Below are positions 8,061 through 15,482 of a DNA stretch of 64,000 nt, piece after piece (positions within the stretch are counted from its first letter, which is position 1; each line of letters opens with the position of its first letter). Origin of the DNA: Bacillus sp. EB01. GTDB lineage: Bacteria > Bacillota > Bacilli > Bacillales > Cytobacillaceae. The position numbers were made by a program, and so were the translations under genes. The notes beneath the pieces were generated by a model. It saw nothing but the letters and a program-made list of their open reading frames with translations. It made no database searches and was not told the DNA's origin. The stretch lies in assembly GCF_000613125.1 (NCBI RefSeq), contig NZ_HG964497.1:3200343-3264342 (forward strand). Reading direction: 5' to 3'.

Positions 8061-8148
8061 AAAAAAACCTCCAATAAACTTTATTTTTTCAAGAGAATGA
8101 GCATATACGATTATGAAATAAACCCTCCAGCTCTCTCTTGCAAAAACA

Positions 8149-8179
8149 ATCGTATTCCTTAGAGTTAACTCTAAGTCAA
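8149..8179 (-). promoter_or_regulatory. adhA promoter with MerR-type 19-bp spacer
   Basis: On the minus strand TTGACT (8179-8174) and TACGAT (8154-8149) are separated by 19 bp, and the perfect palindrome CTTAGAGTTAACTCTAAG (8158-8175) fills the spacer. An overlong spacer with the operator inside it is the architecture of MerR-activated promoters, in which the activator untwists DNA to realign the two hexamers. Confidence 0.85.
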
Positions 8180-8228
8180 GCACTGGATTAAGATTTTTAT
8201 TAAGTGTCCATCTTTTCCTTAAGTTGCT

Positions 8229-8257
8229 TTGACATCATTAAAATACGGTGTTAGTAT
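8229..8257 (+). promoter_or_regulatory. adhR sigma-A promoter
   Basis: TTGACA (8229-8234), a 17-bp spacer and TAGTAT (8252-8257) form a near-consensus sigma-A promoter 58 bp upstream of the regulator start codon. The second MerR-type palindrome lies just downstream of the expected start site. Confidence 0.75.
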
Positions 8258-8265
8258 TTCACATA

Positions 8266-8284
8266 CCTAGAGTTAACTCGAAGT
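8266..8284. promoter_or_regulatory. Second MerR-type palindrome, probable autoregulatory site
   Basis: CCTAGAGTTAACTCGAAG matches the adhA operator at most positions (shared core AGAGTTAACTC). It lies about +10 to +27 relative to the adhR start site, where binding would be expected to repress rather than activate. Confidence 0.65.
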
Positions 8285-8314
8285 CTATGAAGTCAGAAAG
8301 GGAGATAATAAAAG

Positions 8315-8731
8315 ATGAAGTCCTATTCGATTAGTGAAGTTGCGAAAGAATTGAATCTTACACCATATACGTTGCGTTACTACGACAAGGAGGGACTTTT
8401 GCCTTTTGTAGAAAGGACACCGAGTGGAATACGCTTGTTTAAAGAATCTGATATCGAGGCTTTAAAGGTGATTGAATGTTTGAAAGCCACCGGAATGCCA
8501 ATTAAGGAAATTAAACATTTTATTGATTGGTGCTTAGAAGGGGATGCAACACTGCAGCAGAGATTTGACATGTTCATGGAACGGAAAGCCAGTGTAGAAG
8601 CTCAGATGGAAGAATTAAAAAAGACAATGGAACTTATCGACCATAAATGCTATTACTATAAAACTGCATTGGAAGCCGGTACAGAAGATATTCACAAAAA
8701 TGATAAAGTTGAGATATATGCCAACAATTAA
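8315..8731 (+). CDS. adhR: MerR-family regulator, AdhR-like
   Basis: A 138-residue MerR protein: winged helix-turn-helix at residues 1-70 (SISEVAKELNLTPYTLRYYDKEGL), a connecting helix, then a coiled dimerisation helix (MFMERKASVEAQMEELKKTMELI). Cys47 (IECLKA) and Cys residues near 65 and 108 are candidates for thiol sensing of aldehydes, as proposed for the single Cys of the NmlR/AdhR group. Divergence from adhA and the two matching palindromes in between argue that it controls both genes. Start ATG follows AAAGGGAGATAATAAAAG. A strong terminator follows immediately. Confidence 0.87.
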   Translation: MKSYSISEVAKELNLTPYTLRYYDKEGLLPFVERTPSGIRLFKESDIEALKVIECLKATGMPIKEIKHFIDWCLEGDATLQQRFDMFMERKASVEAQMEELKKTMELIDHKCYYYKTALEAGTEDIHKNDKVEIYANN

Positions 8732-8735
8732 AAGA

Positions 8736-8784
8736 CCCACCTGTATTTCATAAGTGTTTATATGAAATACAGGTGGGTTTGTTT
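8736..8784 (+). terminator. adhR terminator
   Basis: CCCACCTGTATTTCATA and its exact 17-base complement around an 8-base loop, followed by TTTGTTT. Confidence 0.9.
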
Positions 8785-8805
8785 AGGTTCTCCTCCTTTT
8801 TTCGC

Positions 8806-8841
8806 AAAAAAGAACACCCTCAAATACGACGGGTGTTTCTT
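8806..8841 (-). terminator. Second hairpin, minus-strand terminator
   Basis: AACACCC and GGGTGTT arms; the minus-strand exit is CTTTTTT. It would stop leftward transcripts from the YjcZ/Rossmann-gene side before they reach adhR. Confidence 0.6.
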
Positions 8842-9059
8842 TGGCCTTAATCATTTATATAGACTTACCCCTGATTCACGAACTTCTTTTCAAGTACAAA
8901 ATGCGAATTAACAATGCAAGTCGCATAGTAATGCGCACTAGCATTAGATTGTGGATACATAGACATAAATATATTTGTGGTTAAAAATCCACTCTTGTCC
9001 AGTTCAATCAAATTATGTTTCTCATATCTTGCTAATAACTATAAATAGGTGGTGAGACC

Positions 9060-9173
9060 ATGAGCTATTCAATGCAATGTGGGGGAGGAATGGGCACTAG
9101 CTTTGCCCTGCTTGTTGTTCTATTTATCCTTTTAATCATTATTGGTGCTTCATTTATGGGCGGAGGCTATTAA
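9060..9173 (+). CDS. YjcZ-family sporulation peptide (37 aa)
   Basis: Read directly: a Gly-rich head [12 protein letters not shown] followed by the conserved hydrophobic segment [15 protein letters not shown] and a GGGY tail. This is the YjcZ/YtaF-type pattern of very small Bacillus sporulation peptides, single-pass membrane or coat-associated. The start is set by AGGTGGTGAG. At least three more genes with the same hydrophobic segment occur at 18547, 49847 and 49987. Confidence 0.85.
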   Translation: MSYSMQCGGGMGTSFALLVVLFILLIIIGASFMGGGY

Positions 9174-9211
9174 ACTCCTAGCAATGTACCACCAAGTTCA
9201 TTATCCTGTTT

Positions 9212-9240
9212 GGAGGCACTAGATTAGGTGCTTCCTTACT
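9212..9240 (+). terminator. Hairpin after YjcZ peptide gene
   Basis: GGAGGCAC and GTGCTTCC arms (one mismatch) 40 bp after the stop codon; T-run is weak (TTACTTTG). Confidence 0.4.
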
Positions 9241-9297
9241 TTGTTAGGAAATGGTAGTCATTCAAATAAGCACTTCCCTTCACAACTTTATAAACGA

Positions 9298-9849
9298 TCA
9301 CTTAGGACGCTTTTCCCAAGGCTGAATTTGACCAATAGTCAGCAATTTCTTTTTCTGCTTAATAGCTTCGATTACACCTTCAGAAATTTCGTTATTTGTT
9401 AACCATCTTGACTGGGAACCTTCAGATATAAACCCTAGTTGAACTTGATAATATCCACAACTGGAGGGTGCTGGAATCTTATTTTTAATATCCTCTAAGT
9501 CTGAACTGCTCCCCAATATATGAAATAATTGCCAATGATACTTACCTTTCGAAACCTCATTCACAATAATTGGGAGAGCCTTTTCTGCAGTTGAATGGAT
9601 CCATGCAACAACAATATCAATTTCTCCATTTTGCTTAATTGTTAAATTTATTTTCTCCTTTAATTGGTCATTATTTCTATAATCAACTAATAATGGAGTT
9701 ATATTACTATACGAACTGGTCTTTTCTATTAATTGCTTCATTCGTTCGGCACTTCTTGCAATAATTGACACATGATAGCCGTTCTCTACTAACCAAAGTG
9801 ACACTCTTGATAACATACCAGTACCACCCACAACTAGTGCGTGTTTCAT
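9298..9849 (-). CDS. Rossmann-fold SDR-like protein
   Basis: A 183-residue protein beginning MKHALVVGGTGMLSRVSLWL, a GxxGxG-type nucleotide-binding turn, followed by an ARSAERM segment suited to NADPH. It lacks the YxxxK catalytic pair and is shorter than classical SDRs (about 250), so it resembles the short-chain dehydrogenases annotated in Bacillus as unusual or regulatory SDRs. The start at 9849 is supported by TTGGAGGGGATAATA; an in-frame extension of five codons is not. Monocistronic. Substrate unknown. Confidence 0.72.
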   Translation of the reverse strand: MKHALVVGGTGMLSRVSLWLVENGYHVSIIARSAERMKQLIEKTSSYSNITPLLVDYRNNDQLKEKINLTIKQNGEIDIVVAWIHSTAEKALPIIVNEVSKGKYHWQLFHILGSSSDLEDIKNKIPAPSSCGYYQVQLGFISEGSQSRWLTNNEISEGVIEAIKQKKKLLTIGQIQPWEKRPK

Positions 9850-10007
9850 TATTATCCCCTCCAATCCTAATAAGTGACAACGAAGGCATATTCAACTAAC
9901 TTCCCTTAATAGTTGATAAGCAGATTTTTTTAAAAACATATGCAATCTTTAAGCTGCACCTAGTGAAGTTCTATAAATCACCATGCTTGTAGATATTACA
10001 ACCCCAC

Positions 10008-10505
10008 CTAAGTGGTCACTGCTGATGAAGCAGCTGCCTGGTCAGCCTTCACACAATCAATTGCGACAACGAGGGCAATTATGACGGCTTCCATTTCTTC
10101 ATTCACGATCTGGACCTTGTAGCTATCACCCCAGGTAAACCACTCTTTGCTTACTTGGCCGACGACCTCGCCATGCTGAATGATTTGAAAATCCATATCC
10201 CACCAATTACCATCAACTTCAATTCCTGCTGCATCAATCGTATAGCGTGCCTTAAAGAAAGAAAACTCCTTCCTTATTGTTAACACCTCTCGGCCATTCA
10301 CTTCGACAAGAAACTGAGGCAAAAAGCTGAACATCTTTTTTGTAATAAGTGCAACTTCATCTCTTGCGGTATTCATTATGGAGAAAGTCTTGGGTATTTT
10401 CATAAAACTGCCCTCTACATAATACACATCCCTCTCCTGCTGATCTTTTACAGTAAATTTGCCGCTTAGGCTGAATACCTTCTGCTTTATAAAAAGCTGC
10501 TTCAT
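10008..10505 (-). CDS. YxjI-like LURP-one-related protein
   Basis: A 165-residue beta-barrel-type protein with the pattern of the LOR/YxjI family: MKQLFIKQKVFSLSGKFTVKDQ, VYYVEGSFMKIPKTFSI, LITKKMFSFLPQFLVEV, VDGNWWDMDFQI, then a hydrophobic C-terminal helix IIALVVAIDCV. The fold is tubby-like; family members are thought to bind membranes or phosphoinositide-like lipids, though the Bacillus role is unknown. Start follows GGAGGGGTAGAG. It is 18 bp downstream of a multi-pass membrane protein gene and probably cotranscribed with it. Confidence 0.8.
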   Translation of the reverse strand: MKQLFIKQKVFSLSGKFTVKDQQERDVYYVEGSFMKIPKTFSIMNTARDEVALITKKMFSFLPQFLVEVNGREVLTIRKEFSFFKARYTIDAAGIEVDGNWWDMDFQIIQHGEVVGQVSKEWFTWGDSYKVQIVNEEMEAVIIALVVAIDCVKADQAAASSAVTT

Positions 10506-10523
10506 CTCTACCCCTCCTTGGTA

Positions 10524-11225
10524 TTAAGACACATCTGTTTCAGCTTTCTTATTTACCTTTTTGGCTTTAAGTGCTTTTCGCTCTGCTCTTGATAATTTCC
10601 GCCGGCCTTTTGGAAGCTCTTCTGCTGCTTCAAATTGTACTGGGTGAAAGAAAACAGGCAATATGAATGTGATTAGCAGCCCAAGTAAATACATAGCAGT
10701 TGGTAGATAAATCGCTTTAACTTTATTATCCATTAGCCGCATAATCAGTCCTTCCGTTGGACGTGCATCACCAGGGATCGCAAAGAAAACAATGATCACG
10801 GCTGCAATTAAAAACGCTTTTCCGATCCACGATTCTGCTGGATTATGGATACCTTCCGCAATGACTTTTGTTTTTGTGAAAAGGAATACTAAAAGTATTA
10901 AGTAAATGGCTAATGAAATATAAAAGAAGATCGTACCAAAGGTAAAGAAAAATAATGGCATTACGGCATGAAGCCCAAAGTTAAATAACATGAAAAACCC
11001 CATCACTCGCTGGTGGGATTGCCTATCCACTCCGCTTCGCCAACTACGCCAGCCAGCGAATAACTCCATGAAAAGAAGAATAGTAAAAAAAATAAAAAGC
11101 AATGCTGAGGATACTATTAAACTAACCATAGGAGTTATGATTAGATACATAGTGATAGGGCCGATAACATTACCATAATTCAGGTAGTTCTTAAATGTCC
11201 TCTCTACCTCTTGAATTTCACGCAA
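10524..11225 (-). CDS. Multi-pass membrane protein, unknown
   Basis: A 233-residue protein with about six hydrophobic segments (near 22-38, 40-55, 74-92, 95-113, 134-150, 175-195) and a highly basic cytosolic C-terminus (GRRKLSRAERKALKAKKVNKK). The N-terminus is hydrophilic and acidic. I do not recognise the family. Its position upstream of a YxjI-like gene with a short gap suggests a joint membrane-related role. The start ATG follows AAGGAGGACTGTAGGTTTGCG, somewhat far, so a nearby alternative start is possible. Confidence 0.7.
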   Translation of the reverse strand: MREIQEVERTFKNYLNYGNVIGPITMYLIITPMVSLIVSSALLFIFFTILLFMELFAGWRSWRSGVDRQSHQRVMGFFMLFNFGLHAVMPLFFFTFGTIFFYISLAIYLILLVFLFTKTKVIAEGIHNPAESWIGKAFLIAAVIIVFFAIPGDARPTEGLIMRLMDNKVKAIYLPTAMYLLGLLITFILPVFFHPVQFEAAEELPKGRRKLSRAERKALKAKKVNKKAETDVS

Positions 11226-11460
11226 ACCTACAGTCCTCCTTCCTATAGGAAAATAACTGAATTTCTTCCATTATATCTTATTACGCATTTTGATTAGAGA
11301 AGATTCAGTTTTTTCTTTTCTTTAGCTAATCTGCACATTCAATAGGCATGTCCCTTTTAATTTCAAACTTTTTATATCCCCAGTTATAAAGAGTCCAATG
11401 GTTTCAACTCTGACAAAATAAGCACCCCCTTTTACACCTCTTTACCAAAAGAGAGAAATA

Positions 11461-11490
11461 TTCACAAAATATCGAATATTGTGTTAAAAT
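11461..11490 (+). promoter_or_regulatory. Promoter of the KASIII-like gene
   Basis: TTCACA and TAAAAT separated by 18 bp, 37 bp before the start codon. The remaining 300 bp upstream shows no gene; no convincing FapR operator was seen. Confidence 0.5.
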
Positions 11491-11526
11491 GATGGTAAAA
11501 GTTAACTTATTTAGGGGTTTTGGTAA

Positions 11527-12465
11527 ATGTACAGTGCAGGCATACTTGGTATTGGAGTAAACATCCCAGAAATAGTCATAACAAATGAAGTGTTAGCACA
11601 GCGGTTCGGTATTACGGAAGAAGGGATTTTTATGAAGACAGGCATTTTGGAGAGACGCTACGAATCTCCTTTTGCTTCTCTTACGGATATGTGTGAAATC
11701 GCGGGTATGCGTGCGATACAAGATGCTGGTGTCGACTCTAGTGAAATAGACATGGTTATTATCGGGACAAACACTCATGACACCCATATCACGGCTGCGT
11801 TAGTGCAGGATAGAATTGGGGCAACACAATGCGCAGGTCTAGACCTTCATTCGGGATGTTCTAGCTTTATCACAGCCTTGGTGACAGGGGCGCAGTTCGT
11901 CCAGACAGGGTTATACAAAAATGTGTTAGTAATTGCCGTCGACAAATGCTCTTCCCTCTTAAACCCAATGGACAAAAAGACAGCCCTTTTGTTTGCTGAT
12001 GGTGCTGCGGCTGTTGTCCTAGGACGAGTAGGAAAAGACAGAGGTATCCTCGGCATTAATATGCAGATGGACGGAAGCGGAGGAAAATACCTACACCTTG
12101 ATGAAAATAAGTACATTAAGATGGACGGAAGAGCCGTTTATGAATTTGCTGTCGATAGATTTCCAAAAGCGGTGTATAAAGTGTTGGAAGTATCAGGTCT
12201 CAGTCTGTCAGATATAAATTTTATAGTGCCGCACCAATCCAATCTACGTATCATCGAAAAGGGCATTGAGTAACTAGGGTACCCAATGGAAAACGTACAC
12301 ACCAAAACCATTCAATATTACGGAAACTCCTCAGCACCCACCATAGCAATCGGACTATATGAGGAAGTAAAGGAAGGTAAGATAAAAGACGGGGATTTAG
12401 TTGTTCTTGTAGGTTATGGGGCAGGCCTCGGTTGGGGATCAGTGGTTCTTCGTTGGGGAAAATAA
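11527..12465 (+). pseudogene. FabH-like 3-oxoacyl-ACP synthase III, interrupted by in-frame TAA
   Basis: A KASIII homologue of 312 codons interrupted by one TAA at 12271-12273 (codon 249). Upstream of the stop are the nucleophile Cys111 (DLHSGCSSF) and His236 (VPHQSN). Downstream, in the same frame, are the third catalytic residue Asn267 (YYGNSS) and the family C-terminus (DLVVLVGYGAGLGWGSVVLRWGK), ending at TAA 12465. The stop replaces a residue in the usual EKGMERLG context. The truncated product would lack the Asn and the last strands, so it should be inactive unless the stop is read through. KASIII starts fatty-acid synthesis by condensing acyl-CoA with malonyl-ACP; a functional copy must exist elsewhere. 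A clean ribosome binding site remains. Confidence 0.85.
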
Positions 12466-13029
12466 TCATTCAAAACTACCTTCAAGCGTTCTCTTAGTGA
12501 AAACCTTGGAATTAGCCGCACCCCATTAAAATTGGCTTTGCAGCAGCTGGAACTGGAAGGCTGGATTCAATCTGTACCAAGAAAAGGAATTGTCGTCAAA
12601 TCGATTAATAAACACGATGTCGATGAAGTTTTTCAACTGCGAAAGGCAAATGATGTTCTGGCCATTGAACTACTCATTCCTCTTCTCGATGATGAAACGA
12701 TCAATAAAATTGAGAACGTAAATAAACAGTTATTGGACATTAAGGAAGACCCCATACAATTTATGTATGCTGATTCATCCTTTCACTTATTTCTTGCAGA
12801 GTTAAGCCAAAACTATCGCCTGCATCAATTAATCCAAAACCTCACAGACCATGTTAATTGGTATGGCCTCGTTGCACTAAAATCCGGCGTAGACTTAGAT
12901 GAGGTTTATGCCGAACATAAATTCATAATTGAGGGGCTTAAAGCAAGGAATTTACACCAAACAACGGATGCTGTTTTAAACCATCTTGAACACGCGCATC
13001 GTGCAATCATAGCAAATCTTGTGGATTGA
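12466..13029 (+). pseudogene. GntR-family (FCD-type) regulator, 5'-truncated
   Basis: The open frame begins immediately after the KASIII stop codon and in the same frame. It enters a GntR winged helix at SLSENLGISRTPLKLALQQL, missing roughly the first 30-40 residues and any start codon with a ribosome binding site; the only candidate start is a TTG at 12532 within the DNA-binding domain. The C-terminal two-thirds is an intact all-helical FCD-like ligand domain (ADSSFHLFLAEL, ILEGL, LNHLEHAHRAI). Adjacent LrgA/LrgB genes follow, so the lost regulator probably controlled them. The junction looks like a deletion fusing two loci. Confidence 0.8.
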
Positions 13030-13095
13030 AAAGAATTATCTATCATTTTATTAGAAAGAAGGGAAAATTAGTTCCAAATAGAGGGACAACAAAAC

Positions 13096-13500
13096 ATGAA
13101 AATTCTTGCGATTGTTTTACAAATTGGTATTTTATATCTGTTTTCCTTCATCGGGACTTTTATCCAGAACATGTTTAACCTGGTCATTCCGGGGAGTATT
13201 ATAGGGCTTTTATTGCTATTTATTTTCCTATGTTTAAAAATTGTACCAGTGAAGTGGATTGAAAATGGATCAGTCTTTTTACTTGGTATATTAATGTTTT
13301 TATTTATTCCAACAACCGTTGGTCTCATGAACTATCCTTCGTTACTTTCCATTCATGGCGCATTACTCGTTGTAGCCATATTAGTAAGTACAATCATTTC
13401 AATTGCCATTGCAGGAACAGCAATTCAATTTTTTGAGAAAAAAGCACAAAAAAGAAAGGATGATAAAGGATGCAGCAAGCCCTTCTCGCATTCTTCATGA
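13096..13500 (+). CDS. CidA/LrgA-family membrane protein
   Basis: A 134-residue protein with four hydrophobic segments and the LrgA-type motif NLVIPGSIIGLLLLFIFL near residue 30, ending in a basic tail. CidA/LrgA proteins are holin-like and work with LrgB partners in murein hydrolase control or pyruvate uptake in Firmicutes. The next gene starts inside this one (31-bp overlap), so the two are coupled. The start ATG lies 11 bp after AGAGGG. Regulation is unclear because the preceding GntR gene is broken. Confidence 0.85.
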   Translation: MKILAIVLQIGILYLFSFIGTFIQNMFNLVIPGSIIGLLLLFIFLCLKIVPVKWIENGSVFLLGILMFLFIPTTVGLMNYPSLLSIHGALLVVAILVSTIISIAIAGTAIQFFEKKAQKRKDDKGCSKPFSHSS

Positions 13501-14162
13501 TGTTCCTAACCGTTGTTGTTTATTTTGCAATGGCCAAATTATATAAGCGGTATTCCTATTTTTATTTACTTCCGATTGTAACAACGACACTCCTGCTGAT
13601 CGTCATCCTTTTATTCTTTGATATTCCATATAAACAGTATATGGCTGGCGGGAAATGGGTTAATTCCCTTTTAGGGCCGGCGGTTGTAGCACTTGCTTAT
13701 CCTTTGTATAAACAACGCTACTTTTTAAAAAATCATTTATTCACCATTTTAAGCGGGGTTCTAATTGCGACGATTTCAGGAATGGTCAGTATTGGCCTCC
13801 TCGCTAAGATACTGGGGATAAATCACACATTAATTCTGTCGATCATTCCCAAGTCCCTTACTACACCTGTTGCCATGGAGGTCGCTGAAGGATTGGGAGG
13901 CAATGCCTCAATAGCCATTTTTAGTGTTATCATGGCAGGGATACTTGGTGCAATAGCAGCCCCTGCTATCTTTAAATTTATGCGAGTGCATAGCCCTATT
14001 GGCAGAGGAATCGCTCTTGGCAGTGCCTCACATGCAATGGGAACATCTAAAGCTGCCGAATACAGTGAACTCACTTTTTCAATGAGTTCCGTTGCAATGG
14101 CATTATGTGCAATCATCGGTACTTTTATAGGACCAATTGTTGTGTGGGCTTTTCATTTTTAA
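13470..14162 (+). CDS. CidB/LrgB-family membrane protein
   Basis: A 230-residue multi-pass membrane protein with family landmarks KWVNSLLGPAVVALAYPLY, SLTTPVAMEVAEGLGG and GSASHAMGTSKAAEYSE, all typical of LrgB/YwbG/YxaC. It overlaps the LrgA-like gene by 31 bp and would act in the same membrane complex. B. subtilis relatives (PftAB/YsbAB and YwbHG) are pyruvate or overflow-related transporters; which function applies here is inference. A terminator follows at 14193. Confidence 0.87.
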   Translation: MQQALLAFFMMFLTVVVYFAMAKLYKRYSYFYLLPIVTTTLLLIVILLFFDIPYKQYMAGGKWVNSLLGPAVVALAYPLYKQRYFLKNHLFTILSGVLIATISGMVSIGLLAKILGINHTLILSIIPKSLTTPVAMEVAEGLGGNASIAIFSVIMAGILGAIAAPAIFKFMRVHSPIGRGIALGSASHAMGTSKAAEYSELTFSMSSVAMALCAIIGTFIGPIVVWAFHF

Positions 14163-14192
14163 GAAACTGTCTCACATAAAATATATATTTAA

Positions 14193-14240
14193 GAAGTCCA
14201 GTTTCCTTTTTATGCTCTTTGGAAATTGGACTTTTAATTT
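14193..14240 (+). terminator. lrgAB-like operon terminator
   Basis: AAGTCCAGTTTCC pairs with GGAAATTGGACTT around a 14-base loop, followed by TTTT. Confidence 0.8.
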
Positions 14241-14355
14241 GGCAAAAGTGGACACAGCTAATGCTTATATCATTGAAAGAATCGGTTTTTCTTCAGGTCG
14301 CCAACAAGATTTGAAAGGAACCATCCTATTTCGATATTCATATTATGGCGAATAA
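14241..14355 (+). pseudogene. Possible 3' remnant of a coding sequence
   Basis: A plus-strand frame reading VDTANAYIIERIGFSSGRQQ and ending RYSYYGE overlaps the start of the methyltransferase gene. It looks protein-like, but its beginning is the terminator of the preceding operon, and no start codon or ribosome binding site fits. Not recognised. Confidence 0.25.
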
Positions 14356-15088
14356 ATGGTTGAAGCAGGTGGTTCTAATTGGGGCTTCCAAGTATTTAGA
14401 TTTTCTGTCCAAATTTGGTGTAAGTGGTGCACATCCAGGTGGTATTGAGCTAACGAAGAAAATTTTCGAGTATGAAAAGATTGACAAATTTTCCCAGGTG
14501 TTAGATGTAGGATGTGGTACCGGCCAAACCGCCGCCTACTTAGCGGCACATTATGGGGCAAAAATTACAGGGTTGGATGTTAATCCGATCATGGTGGAAA
14601 AAGCCAAAAACAGAATGAAAAAATCTCGATTACCAGTGAAAATCATTCAGGGCTCTATCGAGAAATTTCCGATTAAGGGCATTAAATATGACTTTATACT
14701 TTCCGAATCTGTTTTGTCTTTTGTCAACATGCCTAAGGCACTTAAGGAAATAATTAGATTATTAAAGAATGACGGGCGGTTTATTGCAAATGAGCTTTCC
14801 CTTAGCAGGAGAATTGGGAGGCATTCCGAAGAGGAAATTAAACAATTTTATGGGTTTGATTCTATTCATACCGAAAAGGAATGGATAACCTTATTTAAAC
14901 AGACTGGGTTTAAAAAAATAGAAACTTTCTTAAAAGCACCCCCTCTCCTTGAAAACCAGTCAATGCCCGAATTTCAATACTCAAAGAATATTGAACGTGA
15001 ACTCTATGAGATTATGCACCAGCATATGAACTTAACAGCAAAATATCTGGGGGTTTTAGATTATAAAGTATTTTTATGTACTAAATAA
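14345..15088 (+). CDS. Class I SAM-dependent methyltransferase
   Basis: A 247-residue methyltransferase with motif I VLDVGCGTGQTAAYLA near residues 52-67, the acidic ribose-binding residue in ITGLDVNPIMVEKA, motif II around YDFILSESVLSFV and a strand-4 region GRFIANELSL. It resembles YodH-type Bacillus methyltransferases acting on small molecules or quinone-like acceptors; the substrate is unknown. Start context is poor because it overlaps a likely gene remnant. It is followed by a MITE-like repeat and then a terminator. Confidence 0.78.
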   Translation: MANKWLKQVVLIGASKYLDFLSKFGVSGAHPGGIELTKKIFEYEKIDKFSQVLDVGCGTGQTAAYLAAHYGAKITGLDVNPIMVEKAKNRMKKSRLPVKIIQGSIEKFPIKGIKYDFILSESVLSFVNMPKALKEIIRLLKNDGRFIANELSLSRRIGRHSEEEIKQFYGFDSIHTEKEWITLFKQTGFKKIETFLKAPPLLENQSMPEFQYSKNIERELYEIMHQHMNLTAKYLGVLDYKVFLCTK

Positions 15089-15143
15089 TATCTAAACTTA
15101 CATCTCGGAAACACATGATTTTTGCCACCTTCTCTTTTTATAG

Positions 15144-15333
15144 AAAGCTGTGTTAATGGATATTGTTGATTTATTAGTATTGTTGATTGGAGCGGAAGGC
15201 GCGAAGACTCCTACGGGAGAAAAGGTCAGTGGGAGACCCCGCAGGAGCTTGCGCCGAGGAGGCTCCCAGGCCGCCCGTGGAAAGCGAAGCGCCTGGAGCG
15301 GAAATCAACAACATTGTTGTTTAACGTAACCTT
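15144..15333. mobile_element. MITE-like element B with GGAGCGG palindromic core
   Basis: A 190-bp element. The left end AAAGCTGTGTTA-N8-TGTTGATT matches the left end of the element at 27804 (10 of 12 plus 8 of 8), and the right end AATCAACA-N11-TAACGTAACCTT is its degenerate inverse. The interior (15180-15311) is bounded by perfect inverted TTGTTGATT/AATCAACAA and holds the GC-rich sequence beginning GGAGCGGAAGGCGCGAAG and ending GCGAAGCGCCTGGAGCGG, itself an imperfect palindrome. No open frame for a transposase is present, so it would be non-autonomous. Confidence 0.65.
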
Positions 15334-15337
15334 GTAG

Positions 15338-15377
15338 AAAAGGCCTGTAGGGAACATATCCACTACAAGCCTTTTTG
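15338..15377 (+). terminator. Terminator after methyltransferase gene
   Basis: AAAGGCCTGTAG pairs with CTACAAGCCTTT (one mismatch), followed by a T-run. Confidence 0.75.
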
Positions 15378-15433
15378 CATTGATTATTAAATAAAGAATG
15401 GGAAAAATGGTCCGAATCGGCGGATTTCAAAAT

Positions 15434-15476
15434 AAAAAAGTGCTTCCCCTGATGATCTGGGGGAAGCACTTTTTTC
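15434..15476 (-). terminator. Alkaline phosphatase gene terminator (bidirectional)
   Basis: AAGTGCTTCCCC and GGGGAAGCACTT arms around a 10-base loop with A-run and T-run on either side. Confidence 0.9.
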
Positions 15477-15482
15477 AAGCTA

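Noticed and set aside
11226..11526. FapR operator upstream of the KASIII-like gene
   Set aside because: No sequence close to the FapR consensus was found; only a plain promoter could be supported.
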